Shown here: one piece after another, positions 28,186 to 38,135 of the stretch | How positions within the stretch are numbered: position 1 is the stretch's first letter | How the letters are laid out: the number at the start of each line of letters is the position of its first letter | Assembly (NCBI GenBank): GCA_018401465.1 | Contig: JAGYKE010000004.1 | Span: 558,001 to 622,000 of the forward strand | DNA length: 64,000 bases | Direction of reading: 5' to 3' | Origin: Aestuariivita sp. | GTDB lineage: Bacteria > Pseudomonadota > Alphaproteobacteria > Rhodobacterales > Rhodobacteraceae | Program-made: the position numbers and the translations under genes | Notes under the pieces: model-generated | Databases searched by the model: none | What the model saw: the letters and a program-made list of their open reading frames with translations, nothing else | What the model was told of the DNA's origin: nothing

Positions 28186-28652
28186 TCCGCGTGACACGGG
28201 CCGGACGGCTGCATCTGGGGGGCATGGCCGATCTTCTGAATGCCGTGATCGCCAAGGGCGGCACGACCGCCTTCGTCGACCCGGTGACGCGCGACGACCT
28301 CGGCACCTGGATGGCGCACGCGCCCGACAGATCGGCCTGGCATGTGGTCGAAGATGACGCGGGCCGCGTGAAAGGGTTTCAGTGGATCGAACAGCATGAC
28401 GGCCTGCCCGACGATACCTGCGACATCGCCACGTTCGTGGCGCTCGATGCGCAGGGGCTGGGCGTGGGGTCCGCACTGTTCCCGATCACGCGCGATGCCG
28501 CGCGGGATCTGGGATATGCCTTCATCGCCGCCGTGATACGGCAGGACAATACCGGGGGCCTCGCCTACTACCAAAGCCGGGGCTTCGAGGATTGGCGCCG
28601 CTGGGACGACGCGCCCGTCGCCCCCCGGATCATCAAGCGTTTCAAGCTTTAG
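28182..28652 (+). CDS. GNAT-family N-acetyltransferase
   Basis: A 156-aa single-domain GNAT protein. MIRVTRAGRLHLGGMADLLN at the start, the acetyl-CoA loop region LDAQGLGVGSALFPI, and RQDNTGGLAYYQSRGFEDWR near the end are typical. Overlaps the HD hydrolase by ATGA. Substrate unknown. Converges on regA with a 5-bp gap. Confidence 0.85.
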   Translation: MIRVTRAGRLHLGGMADLLNAVIAKGGTTAFVDPVTRDDLGTWMAHAPDRSAWHVVEDDAGRVKGFQWIEQHDGLPDDTCDIATFVALDAQGLGVGSALFPITRDAARDLGYAFIAAVIRQDNTGGLAYYQSRGFEDWRRWDDAPVAPRIIKRFKL

Positions 28653-28657
28653 GCGCG

Positions 28658-29212
28658 TCAGCGCGGGCTGCGCTTGGCCAGAATGCGCTGCAGGGTGCGG
28701 CGGTGCATGTTCAGGCGGCGTGCCGTCTCGCTCACGTTGCGGTCGCAGAGTTCATAGACGCGCTGGATATGTTCCCAACGGACGCGATCCGCGCTCATCG
28801 GGTTTTCCGGTGGCGGCGGCAGATCGCCACCGTTCGACAGAAGCGCGTTGGTGATGTCGGTCGCGTCGGCGGGTTTCGACAGATAATCAGTCGCCCCGAT
28901 CTTCACCGCCGCGACCGCCGTCGCGATGGCACCATATCCGGTCAGCACGACGACGCGGCTGTCAGGCCGCCTTTCGCGCAGCACCTCGACCACGTCGAGC
29001 CCGTTGCCGTCTTCAAGTCGAAGATCGACCACGGCATAGGCGGGGGGGCGGGCCGTCGCGATCGCGCGGCCTGCTGCAACGGTCATCGCTGTCTCGATCT
29101 CGAATCCACGCTTCTCCATCGCCTTGGCGAGGCGGCGCAGAAAGGGTTCGTCGTCATCGACAAGCAGAAGGGATTTGTCGGGGCCTATGTCGTGCGTGGC
29201 TGGCTCGGCCAT
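28658..29212 (-). CDS. regA: Redox response regulator RegA/ActR
   Basis: A 184-aa response regulator: receiver domain with acidic pocket (LLLVDDDEP), phosphoacceptor Asp63 in VVDLRLEDGN, and the highly conserved Fis-like DNA-binding end NVSETARRLNMHRRTLQRIL. It is the global regulator of photosynthesis, respiration, CO2 and N2 fixation genes in relatives. Partner kinase regB is at 29997. Ribosome site AGGAG 6 nt before ATG. Confidence 0.95.
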   Translation of the reverse strand: MAEPATHDIGPDKSLLLVDDDEPFLRRLAKAMEKRGFEIETAMTVAAGRAIATARPPAYAVVDLRLEDGNGLDVVEVLRERRPDSRVVVLTGYGAIATAVAAVKIGATDYLSKPADATDITNALLSNGGDLPPPPENPMSADRVRWEHIQRVYELCDRNVSETARRLNMHRRTLQRILAKRSPR

Positions 29213-29283
29213 GCTGTCTCCTAGCGGCTTTCAGAGCGTCATAGTATCGCGCCGTCCGCCAAGGTCAATTTTTTGTGCAACTT

Positions 29284-29907
29284 TCAGGCGTTGTCGATGA
29301 AACAGGCGGTCGTCTCGGCCATCCGGTCCGCCGTGGTGTCGCCGCGGAAGAATTCGACAAAGCCGTGTCCGGGCAGCACGAGATAACTGAAGTTCGAATG
29401 ATCGACGAGGTAATAGTTATCGGTCGCGGGGTGGGCCTTGTAATAGGTCTTGTAAGCCCGGCTTGCGGCGGCGACCTGTTCGGGGCTTCCGGTCAGGCCA
29501 ATCATCTTGTCATGCAGGTTGGCGGTGAAGTCGGCCAGGACCTCGGGCGTGTCGCGCGCCGGGTCGATCGAAATGAAGACCGGCGTCACGCTCAACCCGC
29601 GTTCCGCAAGCAGATCGACCGCATCGGCATTGCGCGACGCGTCCAGCGGGCAGACATCGGGGCAGAAGGTATAGCCGAAATAGAGGATCGACGGCTCTGT
29701 GATGACATCGGCGTCAGTGACCGTCCGGCCGGTTGTATCGACCAGCTCGAAGGGTCCGCCGATGGCCGCGTCGCCCGCGATTGCCCCAGTCCGGCACGCG
29801 GCAAAGCGGTCGTCCGAGGCGGGCCGCGCCAATTGTGTCGCGACCCATGTCCCGCCAAGGCCTGCGACAACGACGGCAACGGCGATATAGGCGTAAAGAC
29901 GGGTCAC
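29284..29907 (-). CDS. senC: SCO1/SenC/PrrC copper protein
   Basis: A 207-aa membrane-anchored periplasmic thioredoxin-fold protein. One N-terminal membrane segment (residues about 5-25), the copper ligands Cys82 and Cys86 in FCPDVC and His170 in LVDHSNF. It delivers copper to cytochrome oxidase and in relatives links oxidase activity to RegB signalling. The GTG at 29907 has GAGGAG 8 nt upstream, better than the ATG at 29985. Divergent from regB, upstream of regA. Confidence 0.92.
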   Translation of the reverse strand: MTRLYAYIAVAVVVAGLGGTWVATQLARPASDDRFAACRTGAIAGDAAIGGPFELVDTTGRTVTDADVITEPSILYFGYTFCPDVCPLDASRNADAVDLLAERGLSVTPVFISIDPARDTPEVLADFTANLHDKMIGLTGSPEQVAAASRAYKTYYKAHPATDNYYLVDHSNFSYLVLPGHGFVEFFRGDTTADRMAETTACFIDNA

Positions 29908-29996
29908 GGGCAAACTCCTCAAGGTGTCTGTTGTTGATCGCGGTGCGGTTGGGGCATACCTTCGCCTTCGGCACATGCAAGTCACTTAAGGTCGCA

Positions 29997-31394
29997 ATGG
30001 CGGATTCCAACACAGGCCTGTTCGGCACGCAGGAGCGCAGCAACTGGATCCGCCTGCGCACGCTGATTTTGCTGCGCTGGGTCGCCATCGCCGGGCAGCT
30101 AGCCGCGATCACGGTCGCGCAGCGGATGTACAACCTGCAGCTCGAGCTGGGCCTGTGCTATCTGGCGGTGGGCGTGTCGGTGATCGGCAACCTGATCGCG
30201 ATCTTCGTCTTTCCGGAAAACAAGCGCCTTTCGGAAACCGAAAACTTCTTGATGGTGTTGTTCGATCTGCTGCAGCTGTCGTTCCTGCTGTATCTCACGG
30301 GCGGGCTGCACAACCCTTTCGCGCTGCTGCTTCTGGGGCCGGTCACGATTTCGGCGACGGTGATGTCGCTGCGGTCGACGACGATCATCGGCGGCACGGC
30401 GATCATCCTTGTCACGCTGCTGGCCGAATTTCACCTGCCCCTGCGCACCGATCAGGGGTTCGTTCTGCGGATACCGGATGTCTTCGTCTTCGGGAACTGG
30501 GCGGCGATCATCATCGCGGTGATCTTCATGGGCGCCTATTCGCGCCGTGTCAGTTCGGAAATGCACGCGATGAGCGAGGCGCTGATCGCCACCCAGATGG
30601 CCTTGGCGCGGGAACAGAAGCTGACCGATCTGGGCGGCGTCGTCGCCGCGGCGGCGCATGAGCTGGGCACGCCGCTGGCCACGATCAAGCTGGCCAGTTC
30701 CGAGCTGTACGAGGAATTGGCAGACCGTCCCGACCTGCGCGAGGATGCGTCGCTGATCCGCGATCAGGCGGATCGCTGCCGCGACATCCTGCGCAGCATG
30801 GGGCGCGCGGGAAAGGACGATCTGCACCTGCGGCAGGCACCCTTGTCCGCCGTGGTGCAAGAGGCGGCCGAGCCGCACATGCGCCGTGGCAAGACGATCC
30901 TGTTCGAGGAATCGCCCGGACCGGGCGGCGGGCCGCAGCAGCCGTCGATCCTGCGCAAGCCCGAGGTGATCCACGGCCTGCGCAACCTGATCCAGAACGC
31001 CGTCGATTTCGCGCGCGCGACGATCTGGGTGGAACTCCATTGGACCGACGACACGATCTCGGTCCGCATTCTGGACGACGGGCGGGGATTTCCCGCGCAT
31101 CTCATCGGTCGCATCGGCGACCCCTTCGTGCGGCGGCGTCGCAGCGAAAGCGACAACCGCACCCGCCCGGAATATGAAGGGATGGGCCTTGGCCTGTTCA
31201 TCGCGAAGACGCTGCTGGAGCGCACCGGGGCCGAGCTGACCTTTTCCAACGGCAGCGATCCCTACCAGACCGTGACCACTGACAGGAATCGCCGCGGCGC
31301 CATCGTCGAGGTGATCTGGCCACGCGAAGCGATCGATGCGCAGATCGGCGACAATGCCATCCCTATCGGCCTGAACCGGCCGATCGAGGTCTGA
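29997..31394 (+). CDS. regB: Redox sensor histidine kinase RegB/PrrB
   Basis: A 465-aa membrane kinase. Six hydrophobic segments lie between residues about 25 and 180 with the quinone-sensing GGLHNPF (102-108). The H-box AAAHELGTPLATIKL has His221. The redox-box cysteine Cys261 lies in DRCRDILRSMGR, then KDDLHLRQAPLS, NLIQNAVDFA and MGLGLFIAKTLLERTG (ATP domain). All sensing residues known from Rhodobacter RegB are present. The ATG at 29997 follows TTAAGG. Divergent from senC-regA. Confidence 0.95.
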   Translation: MADSNTGLFGTQERSNWIRLRTLILLRWVAIAGQLAAITVAQRMYNLQLELGLCYLAVGVSVIGNLIAIFVFPENKRLSETENFLMVLFDLLQLSFLLYLTGGLHNPFALLLLGPVTISATVMSLRSTTIIGGTAIILVTLLAEFHLPLRTDQGFVLRIPDVFVFGNWAAIIIAVIFMGAYSRRVSSEMHAMSEALIATQMALAREQKLTDLGGVVAAAAHELGTPLATIKLASSELYEELADRPDLREDASLIRDQADRCRDILRSMGRAGKDDLHLRQAPLSAVVQEAAEPHMRRGKTILFEESPGPGGGPQQPSILRKPEVIHGLRNLIQNAVDFARATIWVELHWTDDTISVRILDDGRGFPAHLIGRIGDPFVRRRRSESDNRTRPEYEGMGLGLFIAKTLLERTGAELTFSNGSDPYQTVTTDRNRRGAIVEVIWPREAIDAQIGDNAIPIGLNRPIEV

Positions 31395-31466
31395 ACATCA
31401 GCAAGGTTAACACTTTCTTAACCTCGTCGGCCCACCGTGAGGCTTCCGTCGCGGGCGGGGGGCACC

Positions 31467-32981
31467 ATGTGGGAAGTCGATATCGGCGAAGCGATTCTCG
31501 CCCTGGCCGTTGCGGCGATCGCCGCCACCTGGGCGCTGAACATCCTGTCGCGCAACACGACATCCGGTGCGGCGGCACAGCTTTCGGGCCGGGCTGACGC
31601 GGTCTTCCTGTTCGACGGCGGCGATCTTCTGGCGCTGAGCGATGCCGCGCGGGCCACACTGGGGCGCAGCGGATCAGATGTGGGCTGGGAACAGGTCTCG
31701 GACGCGGTGCGCTTCCGCTTTCCCGGCTTTCCCGCCGCGCCGCCCGCGCCCCGCGACATGCCGATATCGCTGCGTCCGACCGATCCGCGCGACGCTGCGC
31801 GGCTCGACATCGAACAGGTCGACGGGATCACCCGCATCGTGCTTGCCGACGATGCGGCGGCTGTTCAGGGCGGGGATGCGCATATCCTGCGGCGCGCGCT
31901 GAACGACGCACCCTATCCTTCGTGGCGGGTCGACGGCGAAGGCCGGGTGGTGTGGTTCAACAGGGCCTATGCCGATCTTTTCGCGCAGGTGCGCGACGGC
32001 AGCCCCGCCGTCGATATCCAGATCTTCGGCGCCACCCATGCGGGCAAGGCCCCCGACACGACGGTGCGCGCGTCGATCCTGCCACGCACGGGCCACAAGG
32101 CGGTCTGGTTCGACGTCACCATGCGGGCCGATGGCAACGACCGGATGTTTCACGCCGTCGATGTGAGCGCGGTGGTCAAGGCCGAGATCGCCCAGCGCAA
32201 CTTCATCCAGACGCTGGCCAAGACCTTCGCGCAGCTGTCGTTCGGGCTGGCGATCTTCGACCGCAACCGCCAGCTTGCACTGTTCAATCCCGCGCTCATC
32301 GACCTCACGGGGCTGAGCGCGGAATTTCTCAGCGCGCGGCCGTCGCTCGCGTCGTTTTTCGATGCGCTGCGCGAAAACCGGACAATGCCCGAACCCAAGA
32401 ACTACGGAACATGGCGCGAAAAGGTCGCAGAGCTGGATGCCGGCGCGCGCCACGGCACCTATCACGAGACATGGACGCTGGCGAACGGGTCAACCTATCG
32501 CGTCAACGGGCGGCCCCATCCCGACGGCGCCGTCGCCTTCCTGTTCGAGGATATCTCGGCCGAAGTCGGACTGACCCGGCGGTTCCGCGCCGAGCTCGAA
32601 CTCGCGCAGGCGGTGATGGACCAGATCGAGGATGCGATGGTCGTCTTCTCGCCCAGCGGGCGGATGAAGGCCAGCAACCGCGCCTATCGCCTGTTATGGC
32701 AGACCGACCCGGACACCGGTCTGGCCGAAGTGACCGTGGTCGATGCGATGCGGATCTGGCACGATGCCGGCGGGCCAAGCCCCGTCTGGGGCGAACTGCG
32801 CGACTTCGTTCTGGGCCGCGACGACCGGACACCGTGGTCCGCCACCGTCCCCCGGCGCGACGGTGCTGCCATCCTCTGCCTGATCGACCCGATCGCGGGA
32901 GGGGCGACCATGATCCGCTTCCGCACGGGCCTGCCGGAAGAGCAGCCTTCCGCTGACCCCGGCGACATCGCGGCGGGCTGA
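31467..32981 (+). CDS. Multi-PAS membrane-anchored protein without kinase domain
   Basis: A 504-aa protein. One N-terminal hydrophobic segment (residues about 8-28, ILALAVAAIAATWALNIL), then three PAS-like modules: around 145-220 (YPSWRVDGEGRVVWFNRAYA), around 255-340 (GLAIFDRNRQLALFNPALID) and around 385-480 (AMVVFSPSGRMKASNRAYRL). No histidine-kinase, GGDEF or EAL domain follows. It lies directly after regB, so it may feed redox or ligand information to that system, an inference from position only. Confidence 0.8.
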   Translation: MWEVDIGEAILALAVAAIAATWALNILSRNTTSGAAAQLSGRADAVFLFDGGDLLALSDAARATLGRSGSDVGWEQVSDAVRFRFPGFPAAPPAPRDMPISLRPTDPRDAARLDIEQVDGITRIVLADDAAAVQGGDAHILRRALNDAPYPSWRVDGEGRVVWFNRAYADLFAQVRDGSPAVDIQIFGATHAGKAPDTTVRASILPRTGHKAVWFDVTMRADGNDRMFHAVDVSAVVKAEIAQRNFIQTLAKTFAQLSFGLAIFDRNRQLALFNPALIDLTGLSAEFLSARPSLASFFDALRENRTMPEPKNYGTWREKVAELDAGARHGTYHETWTLANGSTYRVNGRPHPDGAVAFLFEDISAEVGLTRRFRAELELAQAVMDQIEDAMVVFSPSGRMKASNRAYRLLWQTDPDTGLAEVTVVDAMRIWHDAGGPSPVWGELRDFVLGRDDRTPWSATVPRRDGAAILCLIDPIAGGATMIRFRTGLPEEQPSADPGDIAAG

Positions 32982-33030
32982 TCGGGGGAAGCCGCTTGCG
33001 GCGGTCACGGGGTCGCGCCATTGTCTTTTC

Positions 33031-33531
33031 ATGACCCTGTTTTCCGCCGAATTGTCCCTTCGGGACGAAGCGCAGACGCGCCGCCTTGCCACCGCGCTGG
33101 GCGCGCATCTGCGGCCGGGCGACGTGATCCTGCTGTCGGGCGATATCGGGGCGGGCAAGACCGCCTTCGCCCGCGCGCTGATCCGGTCGCTGCAGGACGT
33201 GCCCGAAGATGTGCCGTCGCCCACCTTCACGCTTGTGCAGGTCTACGACACCCGGCAGGGCGAGGTCTGGCATGCCGATCTCTACCGCATCGCCCGCGTG
33301 TCCGAGATCGAGGAACTGGGCCTGTCCGACGCCTTTGCATCGGCGATCTGCCTGATCGAATGGCCCGACCGGCTGGGCGATCTGACCCCGCCCGGGGCGC
33401 TTGACCTTGCGCTGAGCATCGCAGGCGCGGACGATGACACGCGCATTGCGCGGCTGTCCTGGACGGATGCGCGCTGGAGCGCGCCGGTGGCCGCCATGGT
33501 TTCGGCCTTCAGCCCGGTGGAGGCGCGATGA
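33031..33531 (+). CDS. tsaE: tRNA threonylcarbamoyladenosine ATPase TsaE
   Basis: A 166-aa P-loop ATPase. Walker A SGDIGAGKTAFARAL, then SPTFTLVQVY and HADLYRI, and the conserved CLIEWPDRLG. It works with TsaB/TsaD in t6A synthesis on tRNA. Overlaps the next gene by ATGA, a common alphaproteobacterial arrangement with the amgK-type kinase. Confidence 0.95.
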   Translation: MTLFSAELSLRDEAQTRRLATALGAHLRPGDVILLSGDIGAGKTAFARALIRSLQDVPEDVPSPTFTLVQVYDTRQGEVWHADLYRIARVSEIEELGLSDAFASAICLIEWPDRLGDLTPPGALDLALSIAGADDDTRIARLSWTDARWSAPVAAMVSAFSPVEAR

Positions 33532-34544
33532 CCGGGCGCGACGCACTGGCGGCGCGGTTTCTTGCGCGCACCGATTGGGCGGACGCCAGTCGCCGGCCGC
33601 TTGCCGGCGACGCGTCGAACCGACGCTATGAACGCCTGACCGATCCGACGACCGGCCGCACGGCCGTCCTGATGGATGCGCCGCCGGACAAGGGCGAGGA
33701 TGTGCGTCCCTTCGTGTCGATCGCGCGGCATCTTTCCTCGGTCGGGCTGAGCGCCCCGCTTGTGCTGGCGGAAGACGCGGCACTGGGGTTTCTGGTGCTT
33801 GAAGATCTGGGCGACGATCTCTTCGCCCGAATCATTCCGCGTCAGCCCGATCTGGAAGCCGAGATGTATCGCACCGCGACCGATGTTCTGGTCGCGCTGC
33901 ACCGGGCGCCGCTGCCCGATGTCGCGCCCTATGCGCCGCACCTGATGGCCGATCTGTCGACGCTGGCCTTCACGCGGTATCAGGCCGGGCTGGACGGCGC
34001 GACCGACGCAGAGCGCGACGACAGGTTCCGCCGGGCCTTTGCCCGTGTGCTGGAAGACACGACCGGCGGGCCGCAGGTGCTGATCCAGCGCGATTACCAC
34101 GCCGAAAACCTGCTGTGGCTGCCCGAGCGCAAGGGGATCGCGCGCGTCGGCCTGCTGGATTTTCAGGACGCGATGGCGGGGCACCCGGCCTATGACCTCG
34201 TCTCGCTCCTGCAGGACGCGCGCCGCGACGTGCCCGCGCGGGTCGAAACCGCGATGATCGCGCATTTCCTCGGTGCGACGGGCCATGACCCGGCCGCCTT
34301 CCGCTCGGCCTATGCGGCGCTGTCGGTACAGCGCAACCTGCGCATCATCGGTGTCTTCGCGCGGCTCTGCATCGACCGTGGCCGCACGCATTATGTCGAC
34401 CTGATCCCCCGGGTCTGGGCCTACATGCAGCCTGCGCTGGATCATCCCGCCCTGACCCCGGTGCGCAAACTGGTGCGCGACGAGCTGACCCCGCCGGGGC
34501 CAGCGCAACTGGCGCGGCTGAAATCGCTATGCCCGACGCGCTGA
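33528..34544 (+). CDS. amgK: Aminosugar kinase, AmgK-like
   Basis: A 338-aa aminoglycoside-phosphotransferase-fold protein. DASNRRYERLTD near the start, the Brenner-type motif LIQRDYHAENLLWL, and VGLLDFQDAMAGHPAYDLVS. In relatives AmgK phosphorylates the anomeric carbon of MurNAc/GlcNAc for peptidoglycan recycling, and is followed by MurU, as here. Overlaps tsaE by 4 bp and murU by 16 bp. Confidence 0.85.
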   Translation: MTGRDALAARFLARTDWADASRRPLAGDASNRRYERLTDPTTGRTAVLMDAPPDKGEDVRPFVSIARHLSSVGLSAPLVLAEDAALGFLVLEDLGDDLFARIIPRQPDLEAEMYRTATDVLVALHRAPLPDVAPYAPHLMADLSTLAFTRYQAGLDGATDAERDDRFRRAFARVLEDTTGGPQVLIQRDYHAENLLWLPERKGIARVGLLDFQDAMAGHPAYDLVSLLQDARRDVPARVETAMIAHFLGATGHDPAAFRSAYAALSVQRNLRIIGVFARLCIDRGRTHYVDLIPRVWAYMQPALDHPALTPVRKLVRDELTPPGPAQLARLKSLCPTR

Positions 34545-35212
34545 TGATCTTCGCCGCGGGCTTCGGCACGCGTATGGGCGATCTGACCCGCGACCGGCCC
34601 AAGCCGATGGTCGCCTTGGCGGGGCGGCCGATGATCGATCATACGCTCGATCTCGCGCGTGGTGCGGGGCTGACCCGGATCGTCGCGAACGCGCATTACC
34701 ATGCCGACCAGATCACCGGTCACCTGGCCCCAAAAGGTGTCACCGTGGTGACCGAGACGCCCGACATCCTTGACACCGGGGGCGGGCTGAAAGCAGCGCT
34801 GCCACAACTTGGCCCCGGGCCTGTCTTCACCATCAACCCGGACGCGCTGTGGCTGGGGCCGAACCCGCTGTCGGTGCTGCGCGATGCGTGGCGGAATGGG
34901 GAGATGGACGCGCTTCTGCTCTGCGTTCCCGCCGAGCGGGCCAAGGGGCGGTCCGTCCCCGGCGACTTTTCGGTCGACGGACAGGGCCGCGTGTCGCGCG
35001 GGGGGCCGTTCGTCTATGGCGGGGCGCAGATCATCCGCACCGATGCGCTGAGCGAGATCGGAGAGCGCATCTTTTCGCTCAACCTTCTGTGGGACATCCT
35101 TGGGCGGCGGGGCACGCTGTTTGCCGCGGGCTATCCGGGCGACTGGTGCGATATCGGCACGCCCGAGGGGCTTGCCACGGCCGAAACCCTGCTGGGGGAC
35201 GCCGATGTTTGA
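34529..35212 (+). CDS. murU: MurNAc-1-phosphate uridylyltransferase-like
   Basis: A 227-aa nucleotidyltransferase. LMIFAAGFGTRMGDLTRDRP (nucleotide site), KPMVALAGRPMIDHTLD, ILDTGGGLKAALP and GDWCDIGTPEGLA. With AmgK it returns MurNAc to UDP-MurNAc and by-passes de novo synthesis, the step that fosfomycin blocks. Function is from family plus operon partner. Overlaps addB by 8 bp. Confidence 0.87.
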   Translation: MPDALMIFAAGFGTRMGDLTRDRPKPMVALAGRPMIDHTLDLARGAGLTRIVANAHYHADQITGHLAPKGVTVVTETPDILDTGGGLKAALPQLGPGPVFTINPDALWLGPNPLSVLRDAWRNGEMDALLLCVPAERAKGRSVPGDFSVDGQGRVSRGGPFVYGGAQIIRTDALSEIGERIFSLNLLWDILGRRGTLFAAGYPGDWCDIGTPEGLATAETLLGDADV

Positions 35213-38135
35213 TCCGCAGGACAAGCCGCGGGTCTTTCACCTGCCGCCGGGCGTGGATTTCCCCCGCGCCCTGATTGACGGGCTGCGCGCACGCTGCGAT
35301 CCGGCCGACCCGCTGGCGCTGGCGCGCGTGCAGGTCATCGTGAACACCCGCCGCATGGCGCGGCGACTGCGCGATCTGTTCGAAGATGGCCCGCCGGGTC
35401 TTTTGCCGCGCATCGCGCTGGTCACCGATTTCGGAACACCTGCCGCGCTCGCCACCGTGCCGCAGGCGGTGTCCGCGCTGCGGCGCAGGCTGGAACTGCG
35501 CCAGTTGGTGATCGCGCTGATCGACCGCTCCCCCGGCATCGCGCCGCGCGCCGCTGCGTTCGATCTGGCTGACAGCCTCGCGGAATTCCTTGACGAGATG
35601 GAGGGCGAAGGCGTCGATCCCGCCGCGCTCGACCGGCTGGACCTGTCGGGGCATGCGGAACATTGGGCACGGATGCAGGCCTTCATCGGCATCACAAGGC
35701 GGTATTTCGACGGGACCGATCCGGGCCCCGACAGCGAAGCCCGGGCGCGCCGTGTTGTCGAAGCGACGATCGCCGACTGGCAGGAAGCGCCGCCCGATCA
35801 TCCGGTGATCCTTGCGGGGTCGACCGGATCACGCGGCACGACGCAGATGCTGATGCAGGCGGTGGCGCGCCTGCCGCAAGGGGCGGTGGTCCTGCCCGGC
35901 TTCGACACCGACCTGCCCAGCCAAGTCTGGGCAAAGCTTGACGACCCCCTGCGGGGCGAGGACCATCCCCAGTTCCGGTTCGCCCGCCTCATGTCGGCGC
36001 TGGGCCTGTCGCCGGATGACCTGCACCCCTGGGCGGATACGGCCCCGCCGTCGGCCGCGCGCAACCGCGCGGTGTCGCTGGCGCTGCGCCCTGCCCCCGT
36101 CACCCATGCCTGGCTCGAAGAAGGGCCGCGCCTGCCGGATCTGGACGAAGCCTTCGCCGCGGTCACCCTGATCGAAGCCCCGTCACCGCGGGCCGAGGCG
36201 CAGGCGATCGCGCTGCGCCTGCGGCAGGCCGCCGAAGACGGGCAGACCGCCGCGCTGATCACGCCGGATCGCATGCTGACGCGGCAGGTGACCGCGATGC
36301 TTGACCAGTGGGACATCCGGCCCGACGACAGCGCGGGCCTGCCGCTGCACCTGTCACCGCCGGGCCGGTTCCTGCGCCATGTGGCCGATCTGGCGACCGG
36401 GCCGGTGACCACCGACCGGCTGCTGACGATCCTGAAGCATCCGCTGTGCCATACCGGGGCGGACCGGGGCGACCACCTGCGCATGACGCGGGATCTGGAA
36501 CTGCACTTGCGCGACAAGGGCCTGCCCTTTCCCGATGCCGATCTGTTGCGCGCCTGGGCCGGTGCACATCCTTCCGCCGTGCCCGACTGGGCCGATTGGG
36601 TCACGGATGCCTGCCTGTCGGGCCATGTCGCGGGCGACCGCGATCTGGGGTCGTGCGTCGCCGACCTGCGGCACAGGGCAGAACGGCTCGCGCAGGGGCC
36701 GGGGGGTGACGGCGCGGGCGAGCTCTGGGCCCATAATGCGGGCGAAAAGGCGCTTGAAACCCTGGCCGCGCTCGACGCCGAGTCCGGGCATGGCGGCGAC
36801 CTGACCGCGCGCGACTTCGCCGATCTTCTGGGCGCGCTTTTGCAGCGGGGCGAGGTGCGCGACCGCGACGCGGGCCACCCTGGCATCATGATCTGGGGCA
36901 CGCTGGAAGCCCGCGTGCAGGGGGCCGATCTTCTGATCCTGGGCGGTCTGAACGACGGCGTCTGGCCCGAGGCGATGCGCCCGGACCCCTGGCTGAACCG
37001 GTCGCTGCGGGCCGAGGCGGGGCTCTTGCTGCCCGACCGGCGGATCGGTCTGGCAGCGCATGATTTCCAGCAGGCCATCGCCGCGCCCGAGGTCTGGCTG
37101 ACCCGCGCCATCCGGTCGGACGAGGCCGAAACCGTGCCGTCGCGCTGGGTGAACCGGCTGGAGAACCTTCTGTCGGGGCTGGAAAACGCCGGGCATGGAA
37201 CGGCGCTGAGCGCGATGCATGACCGCGGGCGGCGCTGGCTGGGGCTGGTGCAGGCGGCAAACGCGGTGGAACCGGTGGACGCAGCGCAGCGCCCGTCGCC
37301 CCGGCCCCCGGTCGGGGCACGCCCCCGCCGGTTGCGGGTGACCGAGATCAGGACGCTGATCCGCGACCCCTATGCGATCTATGCGCGGCGGGTTCTTCGG
37401 CTTGATCCGCTCGCGCCACTGGTGCGGACGCCCGATGCGCGGATCAAGGGGACCGTGGTTCACGACGTCCTGGAGGCCTTCCTGAAGGGGGTCGCGGCGG
37501 GTGAACTGCCGCTGGATGCACCGGCCATGATCCGCGTGGCGCGCGCGGAACTGGCGCGCAGCGTGCCCTGGCCCACGGCGCGCGCCATGTGGCTGGCGCA
37601 ATTCGCCCGGCAGGCCGACTGGTTCGTCGCGGGCGAACACGACCGCCGCGCCGTGGCCCTGCCGGTGGCGATGGAATGCAAGGCGCGGTCCGACCTGACA
37701 GACCCGGTCTTCACCCTGACCGCGCGCGCCGACCGGATCGACCGCGACGACGTCGGCAATCTGATCCTGTACGATTACAAGACCGGCACCCTGCCGACCG
37801 AAAAGCAACAGCGGCTGTTCGACAAACAGCTGCTGATCGAGGCCGCGATGGCCGAACGCGGGGATTTCGAAGCCCTCTCCCCGGCCCCTGTGATCGGGGC
37901 GAGCTATATCGGGCTGGGCGTGCAGCGCATATCGCAGGCGCCGTTGGACGAGGAAACACCGTCCGCCGTCTGGGCGCATCTGGCCGAGCTTCTGCGCAGC
38001 TATCTTTCGCCCGCCACCGGCTTTACCGCCCGCCGGTTCATCGAACGCGAATCCCATGGCGGCGATTACGACCAGCTTGCCCGCTTCGGCGAATGGGACG
38101 GCGCCGACGCCCCCGCTCCGGAAGACCTGCGATGA
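35205..38135 (+). CDS. addB: Double-strand break repair protein AddB
   Basis: A 976-aa subunit of the AddAB helicase-nuclease that processes double-strand breaks for recombination. Alphaproteobacterial type: VFHLPPGVDFPRALIDGLRA start, LLILGGLNDGVWPEAMRPDP in the middle, and a C-terminal RecB-type nuclease domain with RLRVTEIRTLIRDPYAIYAR and LILYDYKTGTLPTEKQQ. Starts inside murU and overlaps addA by 4 bp. Confidence 0.93.
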   Translation: MFDPQDKPRVFHLPPGVDFPRALIDGLRARCDPADPLALARVQVIVNTRRMARRLRDLFEDGPPGLLPRIALVTDFGTPAALATVPQAVSALRRRLELRQLVIALIDRSPGIAPRAAAFDLADSLAEFLDEMEGEGVDPAALDRLDLSGHAEHWARMQAFIGITRRYFDGTDPGPDSEARARRVVEATIADWQEAPPDHPVILAGSTGSRGTTQMLMQAVARLPQGAVVLPGFDTDLPSQVWAKLDDPLRGEDHPQFRFARLMSALGLSPDDLHPWADTAPPSAARNRAVSLALRPAPVTHAWLEEGPRLPDLDEAFAAVTLIEAPSPRAEAQAIALRLRQAAEDGQTAALITPDRMLTRQVTAMLDQWDIRPDDSAGLPLHLSPPGRFLRHVADLATGPVTTDRLLTILKHPLCHTGADRGDHLRMTRDLELHLRDKGLPFPDADLLRAWAGAHPSAVPDWADWVTDACLSGHVAGDRDLGSCVADLRHRAERLAQGPGGDGAGELWAHNAGEKALETLAALDAESGHGGDLTARDFADLLGALLQRGEVRDRDAGHPGIMIWGTLEARVQGADLLILGGLNDGVWPEAMRPDPWLNRSLRAEAGLLLPDRRIGLAAHDFQQAIAAPEVWLTRAIRSDEAETVPSRWVNRLENLLSGLENAGHGTALSAMHDRGRRWLGLVQAANAVEPVDAAQRPSPRPPVGARPRRLRVTEIRTLIRDPYAIYARRVLRLDPLAPLVRTPDARIKGTVVHDVLEAFLKGVAAGELPLDAPAMIRVARAELARSVPWPTARAMWLAQFARQADWFVAGEHDRRAVALPVAMECKARSDLTDPVFTLTARADRIDRDDVGNLILYDYKTGTLPTEKQQRLFDKQLLIEAAMAERGDFEALSPAPVIGASYIGLGVQRISQAPLDEETPSAVWAHLAELLRSYLSPATGFTARRFIERESHGGDYDQLARFGEWDGADAPAPEDLR

